A stretch of DNA of 64,000 nt. Origin: Pyropia yezoensis (lineage: Eukaryota > Rhodophyta > Bangiophyceae > Bangiales > Bangiaceae). The stretch lies in NCBI GenBank assembly GCA_009829735.1, contig CM020619.1, positions 26,996,063 to 27,060,062 on the forward strand. Reading direction: 5' to 3'. This document shows, piece after piece, positions 11,031-22,553 of this stretch (position 1 is its first letter; each line of letters opens with the position of its first letter). The notes beneath the pieces are model-generated. The model saw nothing but the letters and a program-made list of their open reading frames with translations. It was not told the DNA's origin and searched no databases. Position numbers and translations under genes: made by a program.

Positions 11031-13335
11031 ACGGCGGCGGCGGCGGCGCACGGCGGCTCGGCTGGGGCGGGCGGCAGGGGCGGCGGCGGCTGCCACGGCG
11101 GGCGGTGCCGCCCACGACGCGGCGCGGTGGGAGGGGCGGCGCGGCGCGGCGCCGTGAGTCACACGGGATGGGATGGCGCCCCCCCCTCGCCCACGTTCCC
11201 CCTACCCGCCGACCCTCCACCCTCCATGCACCGCCGCGGCGGCGGCCGACGGGTAGGGGGAGGGAGGAGCCCCGCCGCACCCGCACCGACGGGCGGCTGG
11301 CCCCGCGGCGCCACTCGACTGCCACGGGGGGTGGGAGTGGCAGGGCGGCGGCGGCGGCGGTGGGGACGGCGGCAGCGCCGCTGCTGCCACCCTGCCGCTG
11401 CCGCCGCCGCTGCCGCCGCCGCCCCGCCGCGGGGGCTGCCGCTGTCTGTCACCCCCCTCCCGGCGCGCGGCAGGCCCCCCCCCCCCCAGCCTCCCATCCG
11501 AGTCCCGGCGGGGCGGGTGCAGACAGCCCACACCGCCGGCGCGGACCATATCCGACTGCGCCACCCACACCCCCCCCCGGCTCACCACCGTGTCCCGTCC
11601 CCGGTGTGGCCGTCGGGTCGGCAACCAGACGGGATGGAGGTGGAGGTAGCGGGTGGGCGGGGGGCAGTGTCGCCGTCCTCGCCGGCCGGCCGTCCTGGCC
11701 GGCCACGTGCGTCCCGCCGCTGAGCCGCTGCCGCTCTGCCGCTGTCTGTGTTGCAGCCGCCTGTTCTTTTCTTGTCCACTGCCCCTCCCCCGCTGCTGCT
11801 GCTTGCCCGCCGCTGTCCCCGCCGCCGCTGCTGGAGTTGGCCGCCGCCACGGCCGCTGCTGCGTGCGCCTGTCCATACGGGCGGCTGCGGGCACGGGGGG
11901 GTCGCCGCTGCCCCCCTCCGCCGCTGTTCCCTCCTGTCTTTCCCCTCTACCGGCGGGCCGGCGCTCCTCGCACGGCCGCGGGGGCGCGCCTCGCCACACA
12001 CGCTGTCGCGGGGTGCAGCGCGCCGTCGCGGCGGCCGCGGCCGCACACGTGCTCTACTGGTACCCTCCCCGCTGTTGCGTCATGTGCCGGCGACACCCAC
12101 CTCCTCTGGTGCGCGCCGAACGTCGGCGGGGGGGGGGAGGGGGGGGGGATAAAGCACTACCGCGTGGGCCCCCTGCGTGGCGGTCACGCGTGTGCCGCCA
12201 GAGGCACGGGTGAGGCGGGTCGGCAACTCTGCGGCTGCGGGTCCGCACCCGGGTCGTGTCAACTTCCCCCCCCCCCCCCCCCCCCCGCCGCGCCCCCGCC
12301 CCGTCTCTCTTGTGGCTGAACCCGTGGAGGGGACGGCGTACCCCTCCAAGGGGACACCGCCCACCGCAACTGGGCGCAGCCGTGGCTCGCGGCGGGCGGC
12401 GGCAGTGGCGGCAGGCACCAGGGGTGGTGGACCGAGAGAGGGGGGAGGGGGGGGGGGAGGGGGCGGGGGGAAGCAGAGGAGGAGGACTGGGAGGAGGCGG
12501 GAGGAGGTGGTGAAGGAGGAGCAGGAGGGGGATGACGGGAGAGCGGGCGGGCGGGCGGGTGGCACCCCCCCCTATCCCCCCTCCCACCACACCTCCCCTC
12601 CTCTCTCAGCGGCTTCCCTCCAGATGGGTGTGCCTCCCATCTGCGGTGGCTGCCGGGCTCTGCCGCGGCGGGAGTGCCCTGCCAGACCGGGTTGGGGAGG
12701 GCAGCGGGACCGCGGACCGCGGGTCCGCCGCCCCCCCCCCTTGACGAGGGAACCCCCCCGCACCGGGCCGCGGACCTGGCCGGCCCGCGGCGGCGCGGCA
12801 GGGGCGCCGCCGCAGCAGCGGCGGCAGCGGCGGCGGCGGCAGCGGCGACCGCAGCCGCACCGGCGGCAGCAGCCACACCAGCGACAGCAGCCGCGCCGGC
12901 GGCAGCAGCGGTGGGTTAGGGTGGGGTGGGGTGGGGGGAGGAGGTGGCAGTGCCGGTAGCGGCCCGCTGGCCGGCCGGCAGGCCGGCCGGCTCTGAAGGG
13001 GGGAGCCCCCAAACGCCGCCGCCGCTGCCGCCGCCGCCGCCGGGCGGGTGGCTGACGCGCGTGGCGCTGCGCCCCACCCGCCGGCCCGCCGCGTGAGGGC
13101 CGGTGCGGGCGTCTGCCGCGGGGACGACGGCGGCGAGGGGTGGGGACGTCCACACGGTGGGCGCGCGGGGGGAGGCGCCACCTCCCCCCGCTCCCCCTCC
13201 CCCCGCTGCCCCCGCCGCCGCCCCCCCCCCCTCCGCTGCAAACCATCCCCGTGACCCCGCGCGCCGCCGTTGACGTCGAGGTGACGGCGGCCACGAGACC
13301 CGCCACGCCCGCCGCGCCCGCCGCACCCCCCCCCC

Positions 13336-13372
<37 letters not shown>

Positions 13373-15403
13373 TGCGCCCCCACCCCCACGGGCCGCCGCC
13401 GCCGACACGTGCCGCGCCCGGCTGCCTGCCGCCCGCCGTGCCACGCGCGCGCGGGTGCCCCCACCGCTCAGCGGCGGCCGCGCGTGCCGCCGGCGGTGGC
13501 GGGGCGGCCGACCGGCCGGGCGGCCGCCGCCACGACGGCGGCGGCGGCCGTGGCGGGCGGGGCCGACACCGGGCGGGCTGCCAGTGGACGGGGGGGGGGG
13601 GGGGGGGGGCGCCCCCGCCTCCCCGCCCTGCCCCCCTCCCCGCCCTCATGGCCGTGACACAATGGGTGCGCAGCGACGGGGCCCCTGTCCCGGGGGCTGT
13701 GGCCACGGCTGCGCCGACGAGACTGGCCGGGCGCGTGGTGGGGCGCCGCCGTCGAGCGCCGGGCGTGACGTCGTCCAGCCGCCCCCCCCCCCCACTCCCC
13801 CCCCCCCCCGCCTCCCCCGCCCCCTTTCTCCGTCTGCCCGCCTCTGCCGGCCGGGGCGGCCGGCCCGCCGGCTGGCCGTGGGGCGGCCGTCCCCGTCCCC
13901 ATCCCTACTGCCCTCCCCTCCCCTCCCATTGTCCACTGACAGCGCCGAGCGGGCGCCCGCGGGGGTCGCCACCCCGGGGGCGGGCACGGGGCACGGGCGG
14001 GGCGGCGGCGGGTCGCCGCCGCCCCTGTGCACGGGTGCGCTTGCAAGGCAGGGGGGGGAGCGCAACCGCCGCGGTGGCGGGGTGACAGACGGGGGCCCGG
14101 GGACGGGGCGGCGCGGCGGCGGCGGCCGCCGCGGGGGGGGGGTGCCGCGCCACGCCGCGCTGCTGCGGGCGCTCGGCGCGGCCGCCGCCGCGGGAGGGGG
14201 GGTGACGCGCCGCGGCGCCACGGGCGGGGGTGACGCGCCCCGCCGCCGTCGACGCGCCCACCACACCGGGGGGGGGGGGCACACCCGCCCGCCCGCCCTT
14301 GCCCCCACACACCCCGCGTACGGCCCCTCCCCGCCGCGCCACACCCTGGCCGGCCGCCCAGTACCGGTCCCGCGGCCGGGGGGCGCGCCACAGCGCGCTG
14401 TGCCCGCGGGCGACAGCGGTGGCTAGCGCCGGCGGGCGCGGCGGTGGCCGCGGGCCTGCCGGCCGGCCGGCCGGCCGGCGGGCGGGCCCTCGTCACGGGG
14501 CGTGGACGCGCGGCAGTGGCGGCCGGCCGCCACGGCGGGACGGCGGGGGGCAAAGCGACCGCGGCGGCCGCGAGGCCGACCATATGTTCGGGCGGTGCCT
14601 CTCCTCGTGGTGGCGCGGCTCGCCACATACCCCCCCCCTCCACCCGGAAGCGCGTAGGTCGAGTAGTGATAGCCACTGGAGTATGACTGGCCCCCCCGCG
14701 GGACGAGAGGAGGCCCCCCCCAGGAAGATGAGATTTCTCCCATGGGTACTGTACGCCCCCCGCTTGTGTGTTTTCTTCTCAGAAAGTGGCCTCCCACAGT
14801 TGCCACGAATGGCCAGCGGGGTCACGGCGGTCGCAATGCCCTGCCACGTGGCTGTGGGTGGCGGCCGCGGTGGCCACCGCGGCCGCGCCGTCGGCGCAAT
14901 GACTCCTCCCGAAAAGGTAACTCGGCACCAGCAGCAGGGGTGGAGGTGAGGAGGGCAGCTGCTGCGCCGCCAGCAACCGCCGCGGGCTGCTGGTGGAGGC
15001 ATTCTGGCCGCGCCAGCAGTGGACCTTCTTGACCCAAGCGGCGCGGCTCTTGCTCCCCTCTGCGGGGTCCACTGGTGCGGTGCAGACACTCGCTGCGCCC
15101 ACCAAGACGTGAACGGGCCACCGCCACTCTCTGCCAGCCGTCCACCAACGGTGGTCTCAGTAATCTGTCTCTGCCTGTGAGTTGTCCCCAACACCCCGCC
15201 GCTGGCTCTCCCGTGCAGCCCGGCTGGTTCTCCCGTTCAGCGGCACCTCTTCACCCCCCTCCCTCCCCACCTGGGGGCCTCTGGCCCTCCTGCCTCCCCC
15301 TCATCCTCCTTGCAAGACGCCCCCCCCCCCGACGCATATTTCTCTGTCGCGTCTTTTTTGCTCCCCCCGCCCCTGCCGCCTCCCCTGCATCCCCCCGCCC
15401 GTC
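10710..15403. other. 4.7-kb intergenic low-complexity region
   Basis: This stretch lies between the giant minus-strand gene and RIO1. It contains many overlapping open frames on both strands but only poly-Ala, poly-Pro, poly-Gly and Arg-rich translations, plus C or G runs (around 12268-12287 and 13588-13608). I recognise no domain, RNA gene or transposon in it. The last 800 bases (14580-15403) are less GC-biased and become CT-rich from about 15190 up to the RIO1 start, consistent with a promoter and 5' leader. Confidence 0.6.
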
Positions 15404-17128
15404 ATGGACCGCACCATTGCGGTGGCCGAGGTCGCCCAGGACCGCCTGGCCGACCGCCGCCGCGCCGGGCGGACGGCGGACAAGGCAGACCGGGCGACGG
15501 CGGAGCAGGTGCTGGACCCCGCCACGCGGTTGCTGCTGTTTGACATGCTCGGCCGGGGGCGCCTGTCGACGTTGGCGGGGGTGGTGTCCACGGGGAAGGA
15601 GGCCAACGTGTACTACGCGACGGGGCCGCTGGTGCCCCACGGGACAATGGGGGGGGGCTGGGGGGGCAGCGGCGGGGCCCCTAAGGTGGCGGCGGCGGGG
15701 GCGGCGGCTGCCGTCGACGGCGCTGCCGACGGCGCTGCCGCCGGTGGCAGCAGCGGCGGCGGGGCTGGGGCCGGCGGGAACGACCTAGATGTGGGGGACT
15801 ACGTGCCCCCCCCTTTTGGGGGCATTGCGGTCAAGGTGTTCAAGACCGCCATCCTCGACTTCAAGGACCGCCGGCGGTACGTGGAAGGGGACCAGCGCTT
15901 CAAGAGCGGCTACAGCGGCAACTCGCGCAAGATGGTGGCCCTGTGGGCGGAGAAGGAGTATGCCAACCTGCGACGCCTCCACCGGGCGGGCGTGCCGGTG
16001 CCGCTGCCCCTCTTCCTCAAACCCCCCGTCCTGGGCATGGCGTTTGTGGGCTCCCCCGACGGCTGGCCGGCGCCGCTGCTCAAGGACGCGGTTGAGGACA
16101 TGCGGGCGGGCCCGGGGGGGGTGGCCGCCGTCTACCGCCAGGTGGTGGTGGCGATGCGCCTTATGTACGCGGCGGCGCGGCTCGTCCACGGGGACCTCTC
16201 CGAGTACAACCTGTTGTACGATGAGGGCGTGGCGGTGGTCATTGACGTGAGCCAGAGCGTGGAGGCGGACCACCCCAACGCGCTCGAGTTCCTCCGCGCC
16301 GACTGTGTCAACGTGTCATCCTTTTTCCGGCGGGTGTGGGGCGGGGAGGAGGACGACGAGGAGGCATCCGCAGACCCGGCGGTCACGGGCGACGGCGCCG
16401 CCGCTGCCAAGCCAGGGAAGGGCGCGGTGCTGTCACCCCCCGCCCTTTTTGCGTTTGTCACCCGCCCCGAGGCGGACCCGCCCACCGACCCCGACGGCGT
16501 CGGGCGGCTAGCAGCGGCCATGGCCGACGCGGCAGCCGCCGCCGCCCCCAACGGCAGCAGCCCTGACGCGGACGCGCAGGAGGTGGAGGAGCGCGTCTGG
16601 GCGCGCTCCTACATGCCCGTGACGCTCAAGGAGGTGGTGGACGTGGAGTCGGACACCCTCCTCATGGCGGGGGGGGGGGAGACCCCCTACGCCGAGATGA
16701 TGGGCCTGGCAGTGCGGGAGGCGGCCGCCGCACACGGGGGCGGCGGGCGGCCGCCCCGGCGGGGAGGGGGCGACAGCGACGGCGGCGCCGACGATGGCGG
16801 TGCGGGGGCGGGCGGCAGCAGCGGCTCGACGACGGGGGACGACGCCAGCGGCGGCGACTGGGGCAGCGACGCCGACAGCGGCGCCGGTAGGGGCAGCGGC
16901 GGCGACAGTGACAGCGACGGTGGGGGTGGCCGCCGCGAGCGCGTGCCGGTGGCGGCCCGCACCGGAGACGCCAAGTCGCTGGCACGGGCGGGCATGACCA
17001 AGGCCGAGTGGAAGGCGGCGGTCAAGGCCGAGCAGCGGGAGCGGCGGGAGGCCAAGACACCCAAAAAGGTCAAGCGGCGGAAGGAGGCGGTGGCCAAGCG
17101 GCGGCGCCACGTCAAGGTAAAAAAGTAA
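15404..17128 (+). CDS. RIO1: Atypical Ser/Thr protein kinase/ATPase RIO1
   Basis: RIO1 acts in late cytoplasmic maturation of the 40S ribosomal subunit (family knowledge). The 574-residue frame has the RIO ATP loop STGKEANVYYA (62-72), the invariant Lys in IAVKVFK (about 144), the family block FKDRRRYVEGDQRF (153-166), the catalytic loop HGDLSEYN with Asp264, and the metal-binding IDVSQSVE with Asp281, followed by LRADC. The C-terminal third has an acidic Gly/Ser-rich region and a Lys/Arg-rich end, as in other RIO1 proteins. A Gly/Ala-rich insert of about 65 residues separates the ATP loop from the catalytic Lys, which is unusual. The start is the first ATG before the conserved N-terminus and follows a CT-rich leader; an upstream extension of the frame is Pro-rich and unsupported. 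No intron is needed. Confidence 0.95.
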   Translation: MDRTIAVAEVAQDRLADRRRAGRTADKADRATAEQVLDPATRLLLFDMLGRGRLSTLAGVVSTGKEANVYYATGPLVPHGTMGGGWGGSGGAPKVAAAGAAAAVDGAADGAAAGGSSGGGAGAGGNDLDVGDYVPPPFGGIAVKVFKTAILDFKDRRRYVEGDQRFKSGYSGNSRKMVALWAEKEYANLRRLHRAGVPVPLPLFLKPPVLGMAFVGSPDGWPAPLLKDAVEDMRAGPGGVAAVYRQVVVAMRLMYAAARLVHGDLSEYNLLYDEGVAVVIDVSQSVEADHPNALEFLRADCVNVSSFFRRVWGGEEDDEEASADPAVTGDGAAAAKPGKGAVLSPPALFAFVTRPEADPPTDPDGVGRLAAAMADAAAAAAPNGSSPDADAQEVEERVWARSYMPVTLKEVVDVESDTLLMAGGGETPYAEMMGLAVREAAAAHGGGGRPPRRGGGDSDGGADDGGAGAGGSSGSTTGDDASGGDWGSDADSGAGRGSGGDSDSDGGGGRRERVPVAARTGDAKSLARAGMTKAEWKAAVKAEQRERREAKTPKKVKRRKEAVAKRRRHVKVKK

Positions 17129-17899
17129 CAAACGGGGCGTGTTCATAATGCAGTGGGCAGCAAGAAGATAAAAAGAGTAAGGAGAAAGGTCTTCCACCCG
17201 CTAGCCATGAGACACGCATAACAGAGAGAGGACAAAGCCATGTGGGAAGAGTAAAAAAAGCGATGAAAAGAGTTTCATACGCGCCAGGAGGCGCTGCAAC
17301 TGTCAGTCCTCTCAACCAAACGCCAGAATCCGCAGACGACCAATGCAGCGCTTGTGTGCTACCGTTCGATCCGCAACAACCTCCGAGAGGATGCACAATG
17401 CTCGTGGTAGTGGCGGAACCTCACACGGGGCGACGCCAGCATGGCTGCACAGCCCCGTGAGCTCGTAGGCACCATGTCCTGGACTCGGCCACTGGCCTTC
17501 GTCTTGCCTTCCCGCAACTGCGTCCAAGGTGGTATAGGTTCATGGCTGAGACCTCCTGTTCTCATCTGCTGAGGAGACGATTGCCCTGAATTGAAGAACA
17601 ACCACGTCGGCGGAAAGGTCATGCGCACGTCACCGAGTGCTACTGCAACAAAGCGTGAACTGTACATAGGTTGACTGACGTCCTGACAAACAGTCGGATC
17701 GGTTTTTGTCCTCTGTTTTCCAGGAGCGCACCGAACACTGAGATACGCAATAGCGACTTGCCGGCTTTACGTGGGCCTTCCGCATGCGCTCACCCAGAGA
17801 CAGAGCAGAAACCGTTGCCGTGTTAGGTCTATCGCACCTGATGCAATCCCGTGCAAGCACGCACCCCCCACCCCCAAACGCACAAGCCCCACCTCCCAT
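17129..17899. other. Convergent 3' spacer between RIO1 and DP
   Basis: About 770 bases of visibly lower GC separate the stop codons of two convergent genes. A-rich stretches (for example near 17165-17180 and 17250-17270) may serve 3'-end formation of RIO1. Short open frames on both strands have no recognisable features. Confidence 0.6.
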
Positions 17900-20059
17900 T
17901 CAAAGAGGTAGCTTGGCCTCCCCCGCCGCCTCGGCACGCCGCCGCGCGGCTGCCTGCTTGGCAACAGCCGCCAGCACACTGGCTCCGTCGAGCACCCGAC
18001 AGGCGGCGTTGCACGTAAACACCGCCGCCCGCCCGTCCTCTTCCGTGTCCAGCCGCATCGACGCCGTCGAGGGGGCGGCGAGGAGCGTAAAAGGCAGGTG
18101 TAACCGTGACACGCCCGCAGCCGGCCGCCCGTCTAGAGGAACAGCTGCGGGGCAGGGCGCTGAAAGGTGGGCCCGCGGTGGGGAGAGAGACGCGCCGGAC
18201 GAGACCTGCCCGGTGGTGCGCCCAACCCGGCCCCGAGAGGCACCGCGTCCGCTGCTGCCGCCGTCCCGGCGGGCTCGGACTGGCCGTGCCCGCGGCGCAG
18301 GACTGCCCCCGGCACCGCCAACGCTGCCCAGGCGCCCCAATCCGTAGGCCACCTCACCCGGGCAGCCATCGCCCACGGACGCGGCGTCGTCCCACGCTTC
18401 CATCGCAAACGCACCACCCAGACCCTCGCCGGCCTCGACCCCAGGCAGGGAGAGCAGCTCACTCGCTGCGTCCGCGTCAGCAGCCAGAGGGTCCTCCTCC
18501 CCGAGTAGCAGCAGCTGGTCCGCACACGAGCTGGGCAGGTCGTCGGGCGGTGCATCCACGACCAGCAGGCCGCTGCGGTCAACGCCCACAGCCCCCACCG
18601 CACTGAGGTCGGCCAGAAAGTCGTTGGCACCCGTGGAACCGCCGACCGGCAGCCCCCCCACGCCGCTGAGGCCCAGGCCTAGACCCAGACCCAGTCCTAC
18701 GCCGCCCATGCCAAGCGGCAGACCCTCGGAGCGCGCGCCGCTCAGAAGCGGAGCCGCACCACCGGCGCTGGCGCCAACACCTGGTCCGATGACCACGCGC
18801 ATCCCCCCATCCACCCCCACGGGCCCGTGCGGCGCCACGCACACCACCCCTGCAGCCCGTTGGTTGCGTTCCACAATCGCCGACGCGGCGGCGAGGACAA
18901 CCTCCACCGCTGCAACCTCTTTCGCTTTGCGAGCCACCACAGCGCGACGCTCCTCGACGAGGCGGGTCAGCCGCTGGACGGGCGTCTCGCCCCAGGGAAC
19001 GCGGGGTACGCACGCAGAGGTCGCCGCGGACGGGGTGGGCGCACCGACCCAAGTAATGACCTTGCCCACCTTGCCGACCAACTCAATCGCGAGCAGTACG
19101 TTGAGGGCATCATAGACGCGCCGGCGTGCATTTTTCTCTGCTGCCCGTAAGCGACCGGCACGGTCGCCGCTGGCATCTGCGCCGCCACTAGCACCACTGC
19201 CGCCGCCATTGACGCCGCCGCCGCCACCACCAGGCACACCGTCAACACTGTCCGTTGCGCCAGTGGCATCAGCACCCGCACCGCCAACCCGCGTCACCGC
19301 CGAGCCCGCCGAAGAGCACGACGTGTCACCCGCCTCGGTGGCGCCTGGCAAGTCCGCCACCAGCACGTCCGCAACAGCAGCATAGGTGGTGGGAGACAGC
19401 TCCCGCACCGCCTCGACCACGCGGGCGGCAAAGTGGCGGAGGCCCCCACTGCCGACAGCACCCGCCGTGGCGGCGCCGGCGCCGGCGCCGGTTGCATCCC
19501 CACCACCGGGTACGGGGGCGGTGGCACGTCCCAGCGGAGCCCCTGCCGCCGGTAGAGTGGCTGATGTTGCGGCCGCTGTCACCAATGCCGAGGCGCCACG
19601 GGGACGACCGCCGCCGGCCGCGTCGCGCGCGCGACCGCCACCCCCGCCCCTGGCTGCCCCCGCCGGCACTGACGGCCCGCTTGGCCGCCGTGGCGGTGGC
19701 GGTGGCGGTGGCAGCGGGCCCGGCGACGCGGGCGTCACGGGCGACGGCGGCGACGGCGGCCGGGGCGTGGCCCGCGACCGCGACGGGGGTGGCGGCGGCG
19801 GGGGCGGCGGCGGCGGCGCACCGGGGGCGCGGCCTCGGTTGGGTGGCGGCGGGGGCACCCGCCGAGGTGGGGGGGGTGGGGGCCGCGGTTGCGGCAGACG
19901 CACCGCCGCCGGGGGGGGCGGCGGGGAGGCGGCGCGACGGCAGCGCTTGCGCGGTCGCGGCGCAGTGGCGCCACGCCCGCCGCCGCGGGCGCGGGACGGG
20001 GGGGCCCGCCGCACGGCCACCGCCGTGCCGCCGCCATCACCGCCACCAGAGACGGCCAT
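17900..20059 (-). CDS. E2F dimerization partner (DP) transcription factor
   Basis: DP proteins pair with E2F to control G1/S genes. The 719-residue frame from ATG 20059 has a Pro/Arg/Gly-rich N-terminus (1-200). The winged-helix DNA-binding domain follows: GLRHFAARVVEAV (206-218), TTYAAVADVLV (224-234) and the DP signature EKNARRRVYDALNVLLA (308-324). A leucine/charged coiled coil covers about 358-400 (EERRAVVARKAKEV, ending IVERNQ). The second half of the dimerization region, beginning LPFTLL with D-x-E-E-D downstream, appears only at 655-700, so an insert of about 250 residues splits it. A Gly/Ala/Ser insert of about 65 residues also sits inside the DNA-binding domain (240-305). The start was chosen because the frame upstream of 20059 lacks similarity. 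It diverges from TAF2. Confidence 0.88.
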   Translation of the reverse strand: MAVSGGGDGGGTAVAVRRAPPSRARGGGRGATAPRPRKRCRRAASPPPPPAAVRLPQPRPPPPPPRRVPPPPPNRGRAPGAPPPPPPPPPPPSRSRATPRPPSPPSPVTPASPGPLPPPPPPPRRPSGPSVPAGAARGGGGGRARDAAGGGRPRGASALVTAAATSATLPAAGAPLGRATAPVPGGGDATGAGAGAATAGAVGSGGLRHFAARVVEAVRELSPTTYAAVADVLVADLPGATEAGDTSCSSAGSAVTRVGGAGADATGATDSVDGVPGGGGGGVNGGGSGASGGADASGDRAGRLRAAEKNARRRVYDALNVLLAIELVGKVGKVITWVGAPTPSAATSACVPRVPWGETPVQRLTRLVEERRAVVARKAKEVAAVEVVLAAASAIVERNQRAAGVVCVAPHGPVGVDGGMRVVIGPGVGASAGGAAPLLSGARSEGLPLGMGGVGLGLGLGLGLSGVGGLPVGGSTGANDFLADLSAVGAVGVDRSGLLVVDAPPDDLPSSCADQLLLLGEEDPLAADADAASELLSLPGVEAGEGLGGAFAMEAWDDAASVGDGCPGEVAYGLGRLGSVGGAGGSPAPRARPVRARRDGGSSGRGASRGRVGRTTGQVSSGASLSPPRAHLSAPCPAAVPLDGRPAAGVSRLHLPFTLLAAPSTASMRLDTEEDGRAAVFTCNAACRVLDGASVLAAVAKQAAARRRAEAAGEAKLPL

Positions 20060-21110
20060 ATCGACGGGAGGGGAGGGTGCGGTCGTCGCACAGCTCCAGA
20101 GGGGTGAGGGACGGCGCCGCCGGCGGGAAAAGGGCGACAAGGCGTAAGAAAGGCAGGAGGGGAGGGATAAGGAAGCCTGGGCGGCAAGGGAAAGGATGAA
20201 ACAAATGCCAACACAGGGTTTGTAGGGCGCAAGGGCGGGCAGGAGATGGGGGCAGAGTAGAGCGGGTCGCCGTGGGTGTCTCAAAGGCGACGGCCGTCAA
20301 CGTCGAGAGCGCCGTCGCTGCTCACAGCGCCAAGAACGCACGGACCGCGTCGGTCGCCAAGGCGGGAGGGAGTAGCGGCAGATGGGAGGGGTAGGGGGAA
20401 AACGTAACGGCGGGCGGGTGGGCGGGACAATGCCCCCGTCCCGACGCGCCACGGGGACGGCAGCCAGAGGCGCGCCGTGCCGAGCCGCTGCCGCCCGCGA
20501 GGGGCCCCGCCGACCGGCTCCACCAGTCCCCCCCCTCCCCCCCCCCCGCCCCCCCCGGCGGACCTCTAGGGCAGCGGCCCAGCTCACGGGTGCCACTCGC
20601 CGCCGGTAGGGAGGGGGGGAGGTAAAAACAAAGCCGCAACGCGCCGCGCCACGCGGTTGGGCGAGTCAACGATGGCGGCCGCGCCAACAATGGCGAGCTG
20701 ACGAGTGCCACCGCCTCGCGGCCGCAGCAATGAGGGCGGCGGAGGGGGGGGAGGGAGAGAGAGAAAAAAAAAAGGGTGGGGGAAAGCGGGGGGTCGGGTG
20801 GCCGATCCCAGCCACCGCCGTGGCAACGGCTGACGGACGCGCGAGCGGGACGCGCACACGGGGGGCCGCCGCCGCGCCGCCACGCCCAGCGGCCGAGATA
20901 AACCCCCGCAAGGCGCTAGGCAGAGGGTGGGTGCAGACGGGGACGGAGGAGGTGTGCGGGGCGTGCGAGGGGCGTGGGGGAGCACAACAGACAGGAACAG
21001 GGGGGGGGCGGCGTGGGGCTCACTGGCCAGGCGGCCTGCAGACGGCGGCGCAGCGCAGCCCCCCGACGCCAGAGCCCTGCCTCGTCTGCGGTGAGGGGGG
21101 TGGTATGCCG

Positions 21111-21142
<32 letters not shown>

Positions 21143-22553
21143 GGGTTGAGGGCAACGGCAGTCAGGCGGCACAGCCAGTTGCAAGGCGCAGGGGCCGAGA
21201 CACTGCGCCGCCGCAGCCCGCGGGAGCCGCCTCCCTCGTTATAGGCGGGAGGGGGGTGGCCGGTCGCGGCCGCCGACTGCTGGCGATCACGAAGGGAGAG
21301 GTGGAGAGGGGGGCAAGGGCGTGGGTGGGGAAGCTCGCAGGTGGCCGGCGTGGCGTGCGGGTAAACACTGATCAACGCCAGCGAGACAGTTGTGCGGAGG
21401 CGGCCACCGGGGGGCTGTGTGCCGGTATGGATGCAAATATCATACAGTACAGTACCCCCTCTGTGGACAGTGGGGAAGGAGCAGGTGCTGGCGGCCTGGG
21501 GAAACAAATCAAAAAGGAAGCTCCCCTCCGCCAAGACCAGGCGGTGTGTGGTTCCGCGGAGCGGATCCCGCCAACGGCAGCCGAGCGGCGTGCGCCAGAC
21601 GGGAGGGGGAAGGGGGGGTCGGCGGCGGCGTCGTCGAGAGCCGCTGCTGTCGCTGCTGGGGTCCAGATCCGCCTGTCACCCGGTCTGTTGGAAGGGGGGG
21701 GGTGGGGGGGGGGAACGGCGCTGGACAGAAACGGGGTCGGTCGGTCAGCGGACGCGTCGTGGGGGGTGCGCGAGTGGACTACCGCCCCCGCAGGCGAGAG
21801 CAGGGGCATGGCGAGTGGTGCTGACGTACAGTGGCGTGTGGGTGTGTCGCAACGGGGGAGGGGGGGGTGGGTGGGGTCGTGCTCTGCCACGACGGGTGAG
21901 GGAGACAGCACGGAAACGGGGGGGGGCCGAGATCTTGTTGCGCTACAAGGTCTGGCGACTGGCGAGCAAGGACACGTGTCGGCCCCCCCCTGGGCGCCAG
22001 ACGCTTGGCGATCCCAAGTCAGCACCCATTGTCTACAATTATGGAAGGAGTTGGTTGTGACTTCTCTTGGTAAATCGATTGAAACGATCGATATGGTTCT
22101 CCTCCAGCAATCGTCCCAGTGGACGACCGCTCTTTCGGGCGGGGCCCGCGCGAGCCACCCCCCGCCGCGCGCGGCCACGCGCCGATCCCCGCCGCGTCGG
22201 CGTCACGGCCCCGTCGCCCTCCCGCCCGTGCCGACTCTTCCCCCAGCCCGCGTGTTCCCCACCCCCCACCGCGCGGCGGCGGCGGTGGCGGTGGCGGTGG
22301 CGGCGGCGGCGGCGGCGGCGGCCACCCCCGCTCTTCCGCCCCCCCGCCCCCCCGCCCGCCTTTTTTCACCCGCGGCGCTCGGTGGGCGCGTGCCGAGGCC
22401 CCCCCCCCGCTCCTCTCCGCCGACCTCTCCTCCCCCCTCCCCGCCGTCCGCGCTCCCCTCCCCGGCTGCGCTGCCCGCTCCCCCCTCTCCAGAGGGCCGC
22501 GCCCCCGCGGGGCGCGCCGCGCATGTAGGGCGGCGGCGGCGGCCAGCGCGGCG
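20060..22553. other. Divergent DP/TAF2 intergenic region
   Basis: This spacer holds both promoters. Open frames on both strands (for example one long plus-strand frame from about 20974) have no recognisable domain and mostly come from GC bias. It contains the 30-G run at 21112-21141, several shorter G runs near 21690-21712 and 21855-21870, and a CT-rich block at about 22400-22495 that probably belongs to the TAF2 leader. I see no TATA box in a convincing position. Confidence 0.5.
21112..21141 (+). repeat. Uninterrupted 30-G homopolymer
   Basis: Thirty consecutive G residues are preceded by C and followed by A. It is the longest homopolymer in the window and lies between two divergent genes. 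Its length is likely to be unreliable in the assembly. Confidence 0.9.
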
